Of a stretch of 64,000 bases of DNA, positions 9,148-17,934 are shown piece after piece. A program made the translations under genes and the position numbers. The notes beneath the pieces were generated by a model. It searched no databases. It saw nothing but the letters and a program-made list of their open reading frames with translations, and had not been told where the DNA came from. Positions within the stretch are counted from its first letter, which is position 1, and each line of letters opens with the position of its first letter. The stretch comes from Bacteroidota bacterium (lineage in GTDB: Bacteria; Bacteroidota; Bacteroidia; Bacteroidales; Lentimicrobiaceae). Location of the stretch: positions 62,001-126,000 of the forward strand of contig JAEZNO010000018.1 of NCBI GenBank assembly GCA_023441805.1. Reading direction: 5' to 3'.

Positions 9148-10485
9148 ATGGAATATAATGAGAGAATACAAAATGTAACTGTACTTGGAGCTGCCGGAAA
9201 GATGGGCAGTGGTATACTTCTGTTAATGGCACTTGAGATGGCTGACCGTAAATTAATGCCTGAGAATAAAAACAAGAATTTTGTTCTCAATGCCATGGAT
9301 GTTACTTCGGATGCCCTGCCCGGCTTAATGAGTTATATTAGAAGTCAGGTGCTGAAAGCGGCAGAGAAGAAAGTGGTGGCATTACGAAAAATGTATCAGG
9401 ATCGTCGCGACCTGATCGACAATTCAGAGATCATCGAAGAATATATCAGGGATGTTATGAATATCGTAAGGCCGGGAACACGAATAGAAGCAGCTTACGA
9501 GAGCACACTGGTCTTTGAAGCAGTCAGTGAGAACGACGCTCTGAAAGCCAAACTATTCAGTCAGATTGATACTAATAATCCAAACAAGCCATGGTTTTTC
9601 ACAAACACTTCATCTGTTCCTATCACAAGCCTGAACGAGAAATCTGGTGTTGAGGGACGTGTGCTTGGTTTCCATTTTTATAACCCGCCTGCAGTACAGA
9701 AGCTTGTTGAACTCATTACCATAAAAGAAAATCCTGTCGGAATGCGTGAATTTGCACTTGAGCTTGCAAAGAACCTTCGTAAAATAGTCGTTCCCTCCAA
9801 TGATATCGCCGGATTTGTGGGGAATGGTCACTTTATGCGTGATTCACTTTTCAGCATTGAGCAGGCTCAAAAGCTTTCCTCTGAGATGCCTCTGCATGAA
9901 GCTATTTATGTTGTAAATAAGGTAAGTCAGGATTTTCTGATGCGTCCCATGGGGATATTCCAACTCATAGACTATGTTGGAGTTGATGTAGTAAGATTTA
10001 TTATGAATGTGATGGATCCTTACATGACGAATGAAGATCTGCACAGCGACCTGCTTGACCAATTATTTGACTTAGGAGTAAAAGGCGGGCAATATGCTGA
10101 CGGAAGTCAGAAAGACGGGATATTGAAATACGAGAAAGGCCGGCCGGTTGCAGTATACAGCCTCGAGAAAAAGGAATATGTTGCATTCGACACCTTCTCA
10201 GCAAACAGGGATACCTGGTTAGGTGAAATACCAAAAGAAGTAGTACCTTGGAAATCAATTATTAAATTGGCCGACAGGGATTCTGTTGCAATGGCTGCAT
10301 TCAATAGGTTAAAGGCAATGAACAGTCGTGGGGCAGAACTTGCAATTGCACATGCCCGTCGCTCAAAAGAGATAGGTTTACAGCTTGTAAATTCAGGTGT
10401 TGCTCATTCTGCTCAGGATGTTAACACTATACTGGCAACCGGATTCTTTCATGCATATGGTCCGGTCAATGAATTCGTCAACTAA
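9148..10485 (+). CDS. 3-hydroxyacyl-CoA dehydrogenase family protein
   Basis: A 445-residue NAD-dependent dehydrogenase, longer than the 280-residue FadB2/Hbd form. The Rossmann motif TVLGAAGKMGSGI spans residues 11-23. The catalytic region has VFEAVSEN, NTSSVPIT and GFHFYNPPAVQKLVELI, where the His is the catalytic base of the family. A helical C-terminal domain follows (MRPMGIFQLIDYVGVDVV). It oxidises 3-hydroxyacyl-CoA to 3-ketoacyl-CoA. It lies 90 bp after the crotonase and 17 bp before the SCP2-type thiolase. The long form with an inserted helical segment (residues 60-105) is shared by homologues in anaerobic Bacteroidota, as far as I recall. Confidence 0.85.
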   Translation: MEYNERIQNVTVLGAAGKMGSGILLLMALEMADRKLMPENKNKNFVLNAMDVTSDALPGLMSYIRSQVLKAAEKKVVALRKMYQDRRDLIDNSEIIEEYIRDVMNIVRPGTRIEAAYESTLVFEAVSENDALKAKLFSQIDTNNPNKPWFFTNTSSVPITSLNEKSGVEGRVLGFHFYNPPAVQKLVELITIKENPVGMREFALELAKNLRKIVVPSNDIAGFVGNGHFMRDSLFSIEQAQKLSSEMPLHEAIYVVNKVSQDFLMRPMGIFQLIDYVGVDVVRFIMNVMDPYMTNEDLHSDLLDQLFDLGVKGGQYADGSQKDGILKYEKGRPVAVYSLEKKEYVAFDTFSANRDTWLGEIPKEVVPWKSIIKLADRDSVAMAAFNRLKAMNSRGAELAIAHARRSKEIGLQLVNSGVAHSAQDVNTILATGFFHAYGPVNEFVN

Positions 10486-10502
10486 CATAATATTTAAGAA
10501 AG

Positions 10503-11744
10503 ATGAAACCTCGTAAGAAAGTATATATGACAGGTGGTTATAACACCATCTCAATGGGTACAGGAAGAAAAGAGTTTAATCCAAAAAAGGAGCGCCCCGG
10601 TTTGACTCACTATATCAAAGAAGCAGGTCAGGGTACGCTAAAGCAGATTGGAGGAGCAAAGAATGTTGACGAAGGAGTCGTTGGGAACTTCATGGCAGCC
10701 CGATTCAACAGGCAGGGGCATTTAGGTGCATTTATGGCTGCAATTGATCCTGAGTTACGGTTTAAGCCCTCGCTTCGCGTTGAGGGGGCATGTGCTTCAG
10801 GAGGATTGGCACTGGTATCAGGTATAAAATCTGTACTTTCAGAGTCAGCTGATTCTGTGCTTGCAATAGGTGTTGAAGTGCAGAATACAGTGAAAGCTAT
10901 TTATGGAGCTGACATATTAGCTTCAGCCGGTTATGCTGAAAAACGAAAGGACGGACATGCTTACTTTTTCCCCGGTCAGTTCAGTGACAGGGCAGGAGCT
11001 TATTTTCAGAAATATGGTCGTGAAAAGACACGGCAGGCCATGGCTCGCTGGTATCGTAATGCAATTGAAAACGCCAGGCTCTGCAATACAGCTCAGGAAT
11101 TCACTAATGCAGTAATCGATTTGGATGAGCAGGGTATTACTGAACCTTCACCCAAATCATTCACTGATCACCTTAATGTATTTGATTGTTCGAAAGTTTC
11201 GGATGGTGCTTCAGCAATTGCCATTATGTCGGAGGAAGGTTTAAAGAAAGCCGGTATTCCGCTAAAAGATGCCGTTGAAATAGTATCCGTTGGTCATGCA
11301 ACTGATGACATAACCGCTGATCCTGAAGACCGTACTGTAATGTCAACAATCAGAGAAGCTGTAAAAGTGGCTCTGAATGATGCAGGTATCACAGTTGATC
11401 AGCTTGCCACTATTGAAACTCATGATTGCTTTACAATTGCTGCTCTTCTGACACTTGAGTCAATTGGTTTAGCAGAGCCCGGTAAAGGTGCCGATTTCAT
11501 CCTTGAGGGTAATACTTCGAGAAACGGTAAAATTCCAATAAATACGACAGGTGGATTAATAGGATGGGGCCACCCGACAGGAGCTACAGGAGTTCATCAG
11601 GCTGTAACAATCTGGGAACAATTGACAGGTAGGGCGGGTGCTGCACAAATCACAATTCCTGACGATAAACCGTATGCCTTATCTATCAACATGGGTGGTG
11701 ATGACAGAACCGTTGTTGCTATTGTATACAAGAAAACTGCTTAA
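10503..11744 (+). CDS. SCP2-type thiolase (acetyl-CoA acetyltransferase family)
   Basis: A 413-residue thiolase-fold protein of the SCP2/non-specific lipid-transfer branch. The nucleophile is Cys97 in RVEGACASGG. The HDCF motif gives His307 and Cys309, and GGLIGWGHPTGATG carries His357. The usual C-terminal CxGG cysteine of classical thiolases is absent (the end reads SINMGGDDRTVVAIVYK), and Cys309 presumably takes its role, as in SCP2 thiolases. It follows the hydroxyacyl-CoA dehydrogenase by 17 bp and probably cleaves the 3-ketoacyl-CoA that enzyme makes. A condensing role is possible. Confidence 0.85.
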   Translation: MKPRKKVYMTGGYNTISMGTGRKEFNPKKERPGLTHYIKEAGQGTLKQIGGAKNVDEGVVGNFMAARFNRQGHLGAFMAAIDPELRFKPSLRVEGACASGGLALVSGIKSVLSESADSVLAIGVEVQNTVKAIYGADILASAGYAEKRKDGHAYFFPGQFSDRAGAYFQKYGREKTRQAMARWYRNAIENARLCNTAQEFTNAVIDLDEQGITEPSPKSFTDHLNVFDCSKVSDGASAIAIMSEEGLKKAGIPLKDAVEIVSVGHATDDITADPEDRTVMSTIREAVKVALNDAGITVDQLATIETHDCFTIAALLTLESIGLAEPGKGADFILEGNTSRNGKIPINTTGGLIGWGHPTGATGVHQAVTIWEQLTGRAGAAQITIPDDKPYALSINMGGDDRTVVAIVYKKTA

Positions 11745-11853
11745 TTAATATCCTGAATTTGAAATTGAAGGTGAGTTTGCAAATAATATAGCTTCACTTT
11801 AAATGATTAATCAAATAAACCATATTCAGAATTATTAACCTAAACATCACACT

Positions 11854-12429
11854 ATGAAAGCATTAAAGTGGTTTCTTTTATCGATTGGCGGTATCATAGT
11901 TATTGTGCTTATCGCTGCTTTGTTTGTTAAGAAAGAATACGTTTGCGAACGCGAGATTGTGATTAACAAACCTCTCCCTGAAGTCTTTGATTACATCAGG
12001 CAATTGAAGAATCAGGACAATTATAGTGTATGGGCAACTATGGATACAGCAATGAAACGAGAGTATAAAGGAGTTGATGGCACAGTAGGATTTATAGCTG
12101 CCTGGGAAAGTGATAATAAAGATGTTGGGAAAGGAGAACAGGAGATCACCGGTATTACTGAAGGTCAGAGGATAGATTATCAGTTAAGATTTAAAGAACC
12201 CTTTGAAAGTGAAGGGCATACTTACCTGACGACAAGTGCTGAAGGAGAGAATGCTACTAAAGTATTGTGGGGATTTGATGGTAAGATGAATTATCCCTCA
12301 AACATCATGCTTCTGTTTATGGATATGGAAAAGATGCTTGCTCCTGATTTTGAAACAGGACTGCAAAATTTAAAGGCAGTACTTGAGCAGGAAGAGGATG
12401 TTACCGAACAAGCATTAGTAGCAGAATAA
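11854..12429 (+). CDS. Membrane-anchored SRPBCC-family protein
   Basis: A 191-residue protein with one N-terminal transmembrane helix (about residues 5-26), followed by an SRPBCC/polyketide-cyclase-like domain that begins at the typical ICEREIVINKPLPEVFDYI-like segment (here VCEREIVINKPLPEVFDYI). Members bind hydrophobic ligands in a deep cavity; no specific substrate can be named. It follows the beta-oxidation genes by 109 bp on the same strand and is closed by the terminator at 12474. The link to acyl-CoA metabolism is positional only. Confidence 0.7.
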   Translation: MKALKWFLLSIGGIIVIVLIAALFVKKEYVCEREIVINKPLPEVFDYIRQLKNQDNYSVWATMDTAMKREYKGVDGTVGFIAAWESDNKDVGKGEQEITGITEGQRIDYQLRFKEPFESEGHTYLTTSAEGENATKVLWGFDGKMNYPSNIMLLFMDMEKMLAPDFETGLQNLKAVLEQEEDVTEQALVAE

Positions 12430-12473
12430 GGCACAGTAGTACAAAAAGAACGAATAAAATACTTCTGACTAAC

Positions 12474-12514
12474 AAAAAAAAGAGGTTGTCTCAAAAGGAC
12501 AGCCTCTTTTTTTG
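12474..12514 (+). terminator. Rho-independent terminator after the SRPBCC gene
   Basis: A 10-bp stem (12481-12490 with 12498-12507, one G-T wobble, 7-nt loop) is flanked by seven A on the left and seven T on the right. It can act in both directions and ends the plus-strand acyl-CoA gene set. Confidence 0.85.
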
Positions 12515-12617
12515 TGCCCGTGTATGATTAATTACCTGAAGTTAAAATGTGACAACCATTTTTTTTTACAAGCATCATTAAGATGACCATACTCGGCACT
12601 TAAAAGCGTGTCAAAAC

Positions 12618-12646
12618 AAAAAAAGGCCGCCCCTTACGGGACAGCC
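12618..12646 (-). terminator. Rho-independent terminator of the lysine operon
   Basis: On the minus strand a 9-bp G/C-rich stem (12638-12646 with 12625-12633, two wobbles) closes a GTAA loop and is followed by seven T (12618-12624). It lies 32 bp after the thiolase stop, at the end of the lysine fermentation operon. It shares the stretch GACAGCCTCTTTTT with the terminator at 12474 in the same plus-strand orientation. Confidence 0.75.
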
Positions 12647-12677
12647 TCTTTTTATTATTTAAATAAGGTATTACCTG

Positions 12678-13883
12678 TTATTTTACATTTTTCAATATCA
12701 CAGCTGTACCCATTCCTCCACCAATACACAATGAAGCAAGACCGTATTTTTTATTTTCACGGAGCATTTCATAGATAAGGCTCACTGTAATACGATTTCC
12801 TGAGGCTCCGATAGGATGACCCAAAGCGATTGCACCTCCGTTTACATTGCTGTGTTCATCAAACCACTGAGGTGTTACACCGTGCTCTTCACTTAATTGC
12901 TTAATTACACCAAGTGATTGAGCAGCAAAGGCTTCATTAAGTTCCAAAACTTCCATATCGGTAAGTTTCATATTGGCTTTCTGCAGAGCTTTACGAATTG
13001 CAGGTACAGGGCCTAATCCCATGACTGCAGGCTCAACGCCTCCTTGTCCGACAGCCACGATTTCAACAAGTGGAGTAAGATTATGCTCTTTAACGGCATC
13101 TTCGCTTGCAACAAGAACAAAAGCTGCGCCATCATTTATACCGGAAGCATTACCTGCAGTAACAGTTCCATCAGTTTTAAATGCCGGGCGAAGAGTGCTT
13201 AATTTCTCTAAAGAAGTATTGCGGTTTACAAACTCATCTGTATCAAAAGTGATAGTTTCTTTCTTAGTCGTGAAAGTGATGGGTACTATTTCTTTTACAA
13301 ATTTCCCGTTATCAATTGCAGTTGCTGCTTTCTTCTGTGATCTAATGGCAAATTCATCCTGCTCCTGACGGCTAATATTTAACCTTTCAGCAATATTTTC
13401 AGCAGTGATACCCATATGTTGTCCTGAAAATGCATCAGTAAGCCCATCAAGTACCATTGTGTCAACAGCTTTAAAGTCACCCATCTTGACACCGTTTCTC
13501 ACTGAACCGGGTAATACATAGCTGCTGGACGACATGTTTTCAGTTCCACCTGCTAGTATAAGGTTAGCTTCACCTGCTCTGATATTATTAAAAGCAGTTA
13601 TGATGGTCTTCATACCACTTCCGCATATCATATTTAAGCCCCATGCAGGTACTTCATCAGGAATACCTGCCTTAATTGAGGCCTGACGTGCTATTCCCTG
13701 CTTCTGTCCAGCTGAAAGGATATTACCTACGATAACCTCATCGATCTTTCCAGGATCGATTTGAGTCTCCTTAAGGATGTTTTTGATGACTTCGGCAGCC
13801 ATATCGGCCGGGTGCATGTTAGTGAGAGAACCTCCAAACTTACCGATGGCTGTTCTTTTTGCTGCTACAATGTAAACTTTCAT
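12678..13883 (-). CDS. Acetyl-CoA acetyltransferase (thiolase)
   Basis: A 401-residue classical biosynthetic/degradative thiolase. All catalytic elements are present: Cys87 in NMICGSGMK, the NEAFAAQ motif, GHPIGASG with the catalytic His, and CIGGGMGTA with the second Cys. It interconverts acetoacetyl-CoA and two acetyl-CoA. It is the last gene of the lysine operon, 20 bp after kamE. There it can thiolyse acetoacetyl-CoA formed from the acetoacetate released by Kce, once CoA is transferred. The needed CoA-transferase is not in this window. Confidence 0.95.
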   Translation of the reverse strand: MKVYIVAAKRTAIGKFGGSLTNMHPADMAAEVIKNILKETQIDPGKIDEVIVGNILSAGQKQGIARQASIKAGIPDEVPAWGLNMICGSGMKTIITAFNNIRAGEANLILAGGTENMSSSSYVLPGSVRNGVKMGDFKAVDTMVLDGLTDAFSGQHMGITAENIAERLNISRQEQDEFAIRSQKKAATAIDNGKFVKEIVPITFTTKKETITFDTDEFVNRNTSLEKLSTLRPAFKTDGTVTAGNASGINDGAAFVLVASEDAVKEHNLTPLVEIVAVGQGGVEPAVMGLGPVPAIRKALQKANMKLTDMEVLELNEAFAAQSLGVIKQLSEEHGVTPQWFDEHSNVNGGAIALGHPIGASGNRITVSLIYEMLRENKKYGLASLCIGGGMGTAVILKNVK

Positions 13884-13903
13884 ATTGCTTAATATTATCT
13901 TTG

Positions 13904-14692
13904 TTAACCGTTAATTCGTTTATCCATTTCAACTGCGATGTATGATGCAACATCATCGGCAAATGAGTTCATGCTGAAACCTGCATCATAACCAAGTTCC
14001 TTAGCCAGTTCATGCGATAATCGGGGACCACCGCAAATAAGAATCATTTTGCTTCTTAATCCTTCAGCTTCAAGCATCTCAACCAGTTCGGTCAGGTTCT
14101 TTATATGTACATCTTTCTGTGTTACAGTTTGCGAAACTAACAAAGCATCGGCATTCATTTCGATTGCTTTAGCTATGAAGTCTTCATTCAGAACCTGACT
14201 GCCCATATTTAAGGTCTCAAACATCTCATATCTCTCCAGTCCGTAGTGTCCGGCATAGCCTTTCATATTCATGATTGCATCAATGCCGACAGTATGAGCA
14301 TCAGTACCTGTACTGGCACCTATAACAACAATTTTCCTTCCGATACGACTTCTTATGAATTCATCTGTCTGATGCATATCCATCTTTACAGATTCAACCT
14401 TTGGAACATGTATTGATGAGTAATCAATAGTGTGCTGACAACTTCCGTAGCAATTGAAGAAGGTGAATCCTTTTGTAAGCTCTTTATAATAAACTACCTG
14501 TGGATTATCGAACCCCATCTTCTTTAATAACTGTTTAGCTGCTTCAATGGCTTCGTCATTGCAAGGAACGGGCAGGGTAAAACTAATCTGTGTCTTGCCA
14601 TCGTTCATTGTGTCGCCATAAGGCTTAATGGCTGAGAGATCAAGTGTTTGATCAAAATCAACCTTATTCATTGAATATAAACCACTGCTCAT
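13904..14692 (-). CDS. kamE: Lysine 5,6-aminomutase beta subunit, B12- and PLP-binding
   Basis: A 262-residue small subunit of lysine (beta-lysine/D-lysine) 5,6-aminomutase. The adenosylcobalamin motif DxHxxG is DAHTVG at residues 131-136, with His133 as the cobalt ligand. Lys144 in NMKGYAGHYG matches the position (Lys144 of the beta subunit) known to bind PLP in the characterised enzyme. The Rossmann B12 domain follows (SQTVTQKDVHIKNL, then ILICGGPRLSHELAKELG). It migrates the terminal amino group to give 3,5-diaminohexanoate. Its start overlaps the kamD stop as TAATG, so translation of the two subunits is probably coupled. Confidence 0.96.
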   Translation of the reverse strand: MSSGLYSMNKVDFDQTLDLSAIKPYGDTMNDGKTQISFTLPVPCNDEAIEAAKQLLKKMGFDNPQVVYYKELTKGFTFFNCYGSCQHTIDYSSIHVPKVESVKMDMHQTDEFIRSRIGRKIVVIGASTGTDAHTVGIDAIMNMKGYAGHYGLERYEMFETLNMGSQVLNEDFIAKAIEMNADALLVSQTVTQKDVHIKNLTELVEMLEAEGLRSKMILICGGPRLSHELAKELGYDAGFSMNSFADDVASYIAVEMDKRING

Positions 14693-16251
14693 TATTTTTT
14701 TCCTCCTTTCATTAAGTCAATGAAGGGATTAAAATAATTTTCGCCCTTCTCAATAACTCCATTAAGACCTTTACCTCCTGTCCTCGGACGTTTAACGTCA
14801 GCAAATATTCCTTTCTCAAGTGCGTTAAAAAGTCCTTCCTTTTCAATTATCTGTAGCAATTCAAGTGCCTGGTCAAGTACTTGTTGAGCTCTTTGCTGTA
14901 TAATTCCATCTGTTTTAAATTCAACTTCGTCACCGATGCTCTTCATATTGTTGAAGATATATCTTGCATTTTCAATTGCCAGGTATCTGTCTGACATAAA
15001 TGGGGTATGAACAGCTTCGGTTATCATTCCAAGAAGTTGTATTCCCTGATTGGTCCAGATTGAGATTTCATTAAAGAGAGCGTTCTGAATCTGCCCCCTG
15101 AAAATATTCCCTGTCATGAATTTGGTTGGAGGCATATATTTAAGTGGTGCTTTAGGGAATATTTCACGTGTCATCTGAGCTTGTGCCAACTCATAGAGGA
15201 ATCCGTTTTCCATATCAGGATTCATCTCAAATGCATGACCTAAGCCCATTTGTTCTTCAGGGATTCCGGCAAGCAGTGCAAGTTGTTCATTGATCAGGTC
15301 ACTTGCCAATACTGTTCTCGCTTCTTCGTATGCATCAGCTGTTGTCAGATAATTATCTTCACCTGTATTTATTATAACCCCTGCAAAGCCATTAATGACC
15401 CGAGAGAAATACTGATCAATCATCGTGCGCTGCATGTTGATATCCCTGAAAAGGATACCGTATAATGCATCATTGAGCATAACATCAAGGCCTTCTAATG
15501 CACCCATAACAGCTATTTCGGGCATGCAGAGACCTGAACAGTAATTACATAATCGGATGTATCTTCCAACTTCTTTACTTACCTCATCGAGGGCTGACCT
15601 CATAATCCTGAAGTTTTCCTGAGTTGCAAATGTTCCACCAAATCCTTCAGTCGTAGGACCATAAGGTACATAATCAAGCAGACTTTGCCCTGTTGTGCGT
15701 ATAACAGCAATTATATCAGCACCTTGTCGTGCAGCAGCCTGTGCCTGTATTGTGTCTTCATAAATATTACCTGTGGCGACAATTACATAGATATAAGGAC
15801 GAGCACCTTCGCCTAACGTGCTTATCATTTCTTCACGTTTACGGCGATTTGCTTTTATCCTGTTAATACTGGCATCTATGTACGGTTTCAGTGCCTTGAG
15901 TTGTTCTTCCCGACTACAGGGTTGAATTTTAGTAATGTCAAGTTTTCCTTCTGAAATTTGAATTGCAATCTGTTGAGGGGTCAATCCGGTGGCTGCAATA
16001 GCATTGCCAAGAAAATAAAGCACTCCCTGGTTTAATATCTCTTTATTTCTCAATTCATCAACCACAACATTAGGTAAAGGGGCATCATTTTTATCAATCC
16101 CATCAATACCAACAAGGCGACAAAGTGTGCGCTCAACAGCAACAGTGGTAAAATTGACAACAAATTTCTGAACATCACCGGCTATAGCACCTGCAATTTG
16201 TCTTGCCCTTGCCACTTTATGGAAATTCAGGCCAAGTTTGCTTTTTTGCAT
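14692..16251 (-). CDS. kamD: Lysine 5,6-aminomutase alpha subunit
   Basis: A 519-residue large subunit, the expected length. It forms the TIM-barrel that holds substrate and the adenosyl group above the B12 domain of KamE. Recognisable stretches are LNFHKVARARQIAG at the N-terminus, IRTTGQSLLDYVPYGPTTEGFGGTFATQ (a longer conserved run, residues about 184-211), and the C-terminal GKGLNGVIEKGENYFNP. It overlaps kamE by one base. Upstream, a 122-bp gap separates it from kamC. With KamE it converts beta-lysine to 3,5-diaminohexanoate in anaerobic lysine degradation. Confidence 0.95.
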   Translation of the reverse strand: MQKSKLGLNFHKVARARQIAGAIAGDVQKFVVNFTTVAVERTLCRLVGIDGIDKNDAPLPNVVVDELRNKEILNQGVLYFLGNAIAATGLTPQQIAIQISEGKLDITKIQPCSREEQLKALKPYIDASINRIKANRRKREEMISTLGEGARPYIYVIVATGNIYEDTIQAQAAARQGADIIAVIRTTGQSLLDYVPYGPTTEGFGGTFATQENFRIMRSALDEVSKEVGRYIRLCNYCSGLCMPEIAVMGALEGLDVMLNDALYGILFRDINMQRTMIDQYFSRVINGFAGVIINTGEDNYLTTADAYEEARTVLASDLINEQLALLAGIPEEQMGLGHAFEMNPDMENGFLYELAQAQMTREIFPKAPLKYMPPTKFMTGNIFRGQIQNALFNEISIWTNQGIQLLGMITEAVHTPFMSDRYLAIENARYIFNNMKSIGDEVEFKTDGIIQQRAQQVLDQALELLQIIEKEGLFNALEKGIFADVKRPRTGGKGLNGVIEKGENYFNPFIDLMKGGKK

Positions 16252-16373
16252 TAGTTTCTCTTTAATTTATTAGTTAATCAAGTAATTCTAAATCTAGTTT
16301 GCCCAAAAGATGCAATTTCACCTGCGTTCTTGCTTTAAAAGTAGTTAGCAATGGTTATATGTAATCACTTTCC

Positions 16374-17933
16374 TTAAGGCAAATTGTTTTTTAAATATTG
16401 TTCTGCAATATTAAGTAATTCTTTGTCAACCTTTAGCAGTTTGGCAATAGTCAAAGCCTCCTCCGGAACCGTACTTTTATTGCTTTCAGATTCATCAACC
16501 TCTATCAATGAGTAATCAATATAATCCTGAATAGTACCTATTGACGGGCTTTCATTTAACTCACTTGTCTTAATCCCTGCAACTCTCAGTCTTTTAGTGC
16601 CTGGTGACTCGATGCTGTAATGAGTTGTAATAAAACTGCTTATTTTATATTGATTCAGTAGTTCAATTAATGCACTGACTAATGCTTCACCTTCCCTTGG
16701 ATTGGTTGTTTTGGCAGGTTCGTCAATCAGAGCAAGAATCTGTTCTTGATTTCTTGCAGCACTAATAATATTGTTGAGCTTAAGCATTTCGGCGGCAAAT
16801 GAGGAGAGTCCTTTAAGTTCAGATTGCTCATCTTCCATACTTGTCATTATTTTCTCAACAGGGACAATCTCAGCCTTGGTCGCAGGAACGTAAAAGCCAT
16901 ATTGGAAAAGAGCCTGAGCAAGTGCTACCGTCTTGAGGACTACAGTCTTACCGGCCATATTTGCCCCTGTAATAACTGTTGGTCCATCAATAATTTTGAT
17001 GTCAACAGGCTGAAATTCCTTTCCTGACATCTGCAAAATGTGACGAACGGCGGGGTTGAATAGTTGTCTAAAAGTAGTCTGCTGTTCCCGATTGATAATT
17101 GCAGGTTTGCATAAGCCTAATTTATGAGCTAATAAGGCTTTCGCCAGCCACAGATCAAGATCGGCAGCTGCAGAGAGATTCTCAAGCAGGATGATACTAT
17201 AACCCCTTAATTTCTTTGAAATGTCTTTTCGAATTTCATCCTCAACAGAAATTGTTTTTAGACGAAGTTCTTCAACCAACTGAAGATCACTGCTCTTTCG
17301 CTTTCCTTTTGGGTCGTCGTGGTACTCCCTGCTTAATGTTTCGTGAGTGAGTCGCTGATATTCTTTTCGCAGACCGGCCAGCTCTTCACTATATGAATCA
17401 TAGATGTAAAAATTAGGCACTCTCTGTTTATCAGGATCCAGAATTGATATTATCTGTGAAACACTCGTGAAGTTTACCACATTCGATTTGAAATCATTCA
17501 AAATGCCGATTAACCGGTCAATAATTAGTGCGAATCTCTTTATTTCAAACAATCCAATATCATCAAGGGTCATTCCTGTGTGTAAGGCATTCAATGTACC
17601 GGTAATATCCCGAATTTCTGATAATGCATGCTTTAAGGATTGTAGTGATCCCTCGTAATATGGTTTTGAATGAAGTAATTCGGTGGGTGTATTATTAGAT
17701 TGAATCGATGGTTCAGATTGTGGTTGATTTTCAATATTGGCAGGACTTTCCTTTGGGACTAGAAAATTGATAATTTCTTCAACCTTATCAAGATGTTTGG
17801 CAATCTCCTTGGGAGAAGTCATAAACCTCTGCTTCAACAAATGCTGTCTGCCTAATGGAGATTGCAATTGTAATTCATCAGCTATAAAGCGAAGCCCCGG
17901 AATTTCATTAATATGTTGAGAGAATAGTGCCAT
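16374..17933 (-). CDS. kamC: MutS-like ATPase, probable lysine 5,6-aminomutase reactivase KamC
   Basis: A 519-residue protein with only the lever and ATPase portion of MutS. Walker A is GANMAGKT (residues 323-330) and Walker B ends in ALIDEP (401-406), followed by STTHYS-type sensor sequence (here FITTHYSIES). The MutS mismatch-binding and connector domains are missing. A Gln/Asn/Ser-rich stretch (about residues 62-85) interrupts the N-terminal helical part. Genes like this sit between kamB and kamD in lysine-fermenting bacteria, and the family is now named as the ATPase of a reactivating factor for the B12 mutase. It starts 1 bp after kamB. DNA mismatch repair is unlikely. Confidence 0.8.
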   Translation of the reverse strand: MALFSQHINEIPGLRFIADELQLQSPLGRQHLLKQRFMTSPKEIAKHLDKVEEIINFLVPKESPANIENQPQSEPSIQSNNTPTELLHSKPYYEGSLQSLKHALSEIRDITGTLNALHTGMTLDDIGLFEIKRFALIIDRLIGILNDFKSNVVNFTSVSQIISILDPDKQRVPNFYIYDSYSEELAGLRKEYQRLTHETLSREYHDDPKGKRKSSDLQLVEELRLKTISVEDEIRKDISKKLRGYSIILLENLSAAADLDLWLAKALLAHKLGLCKPAIINREQQTTFRQLFNPAVRHILQMSGKEFQPVDIKIIDGPTVITGANMAGKTVVLKTVALAQALFQYGFYVPATKAEIVPVEKIMTSMEDEQSELKGLSSFAAEMLKLNNIISAARNQEQILALIDEPAKTTNPREGEALVSALIELLNQYKISSFITTHYSIESPGTKRLRVAGIKTSELNESPSIGTIQDYIDYSLIEVDESESNKSTVPEEALTIAKLLKVDKELLNIAEQYLKNNLP

Positions 17934-17934
17934 A

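Noticed and set aside
16374..17933. Bona fide DNA mismatch repair MutS
   Set aside because: Only the lever and ATPase part is present and the gene is embedded in the lysine operon, so repair is unlikely.
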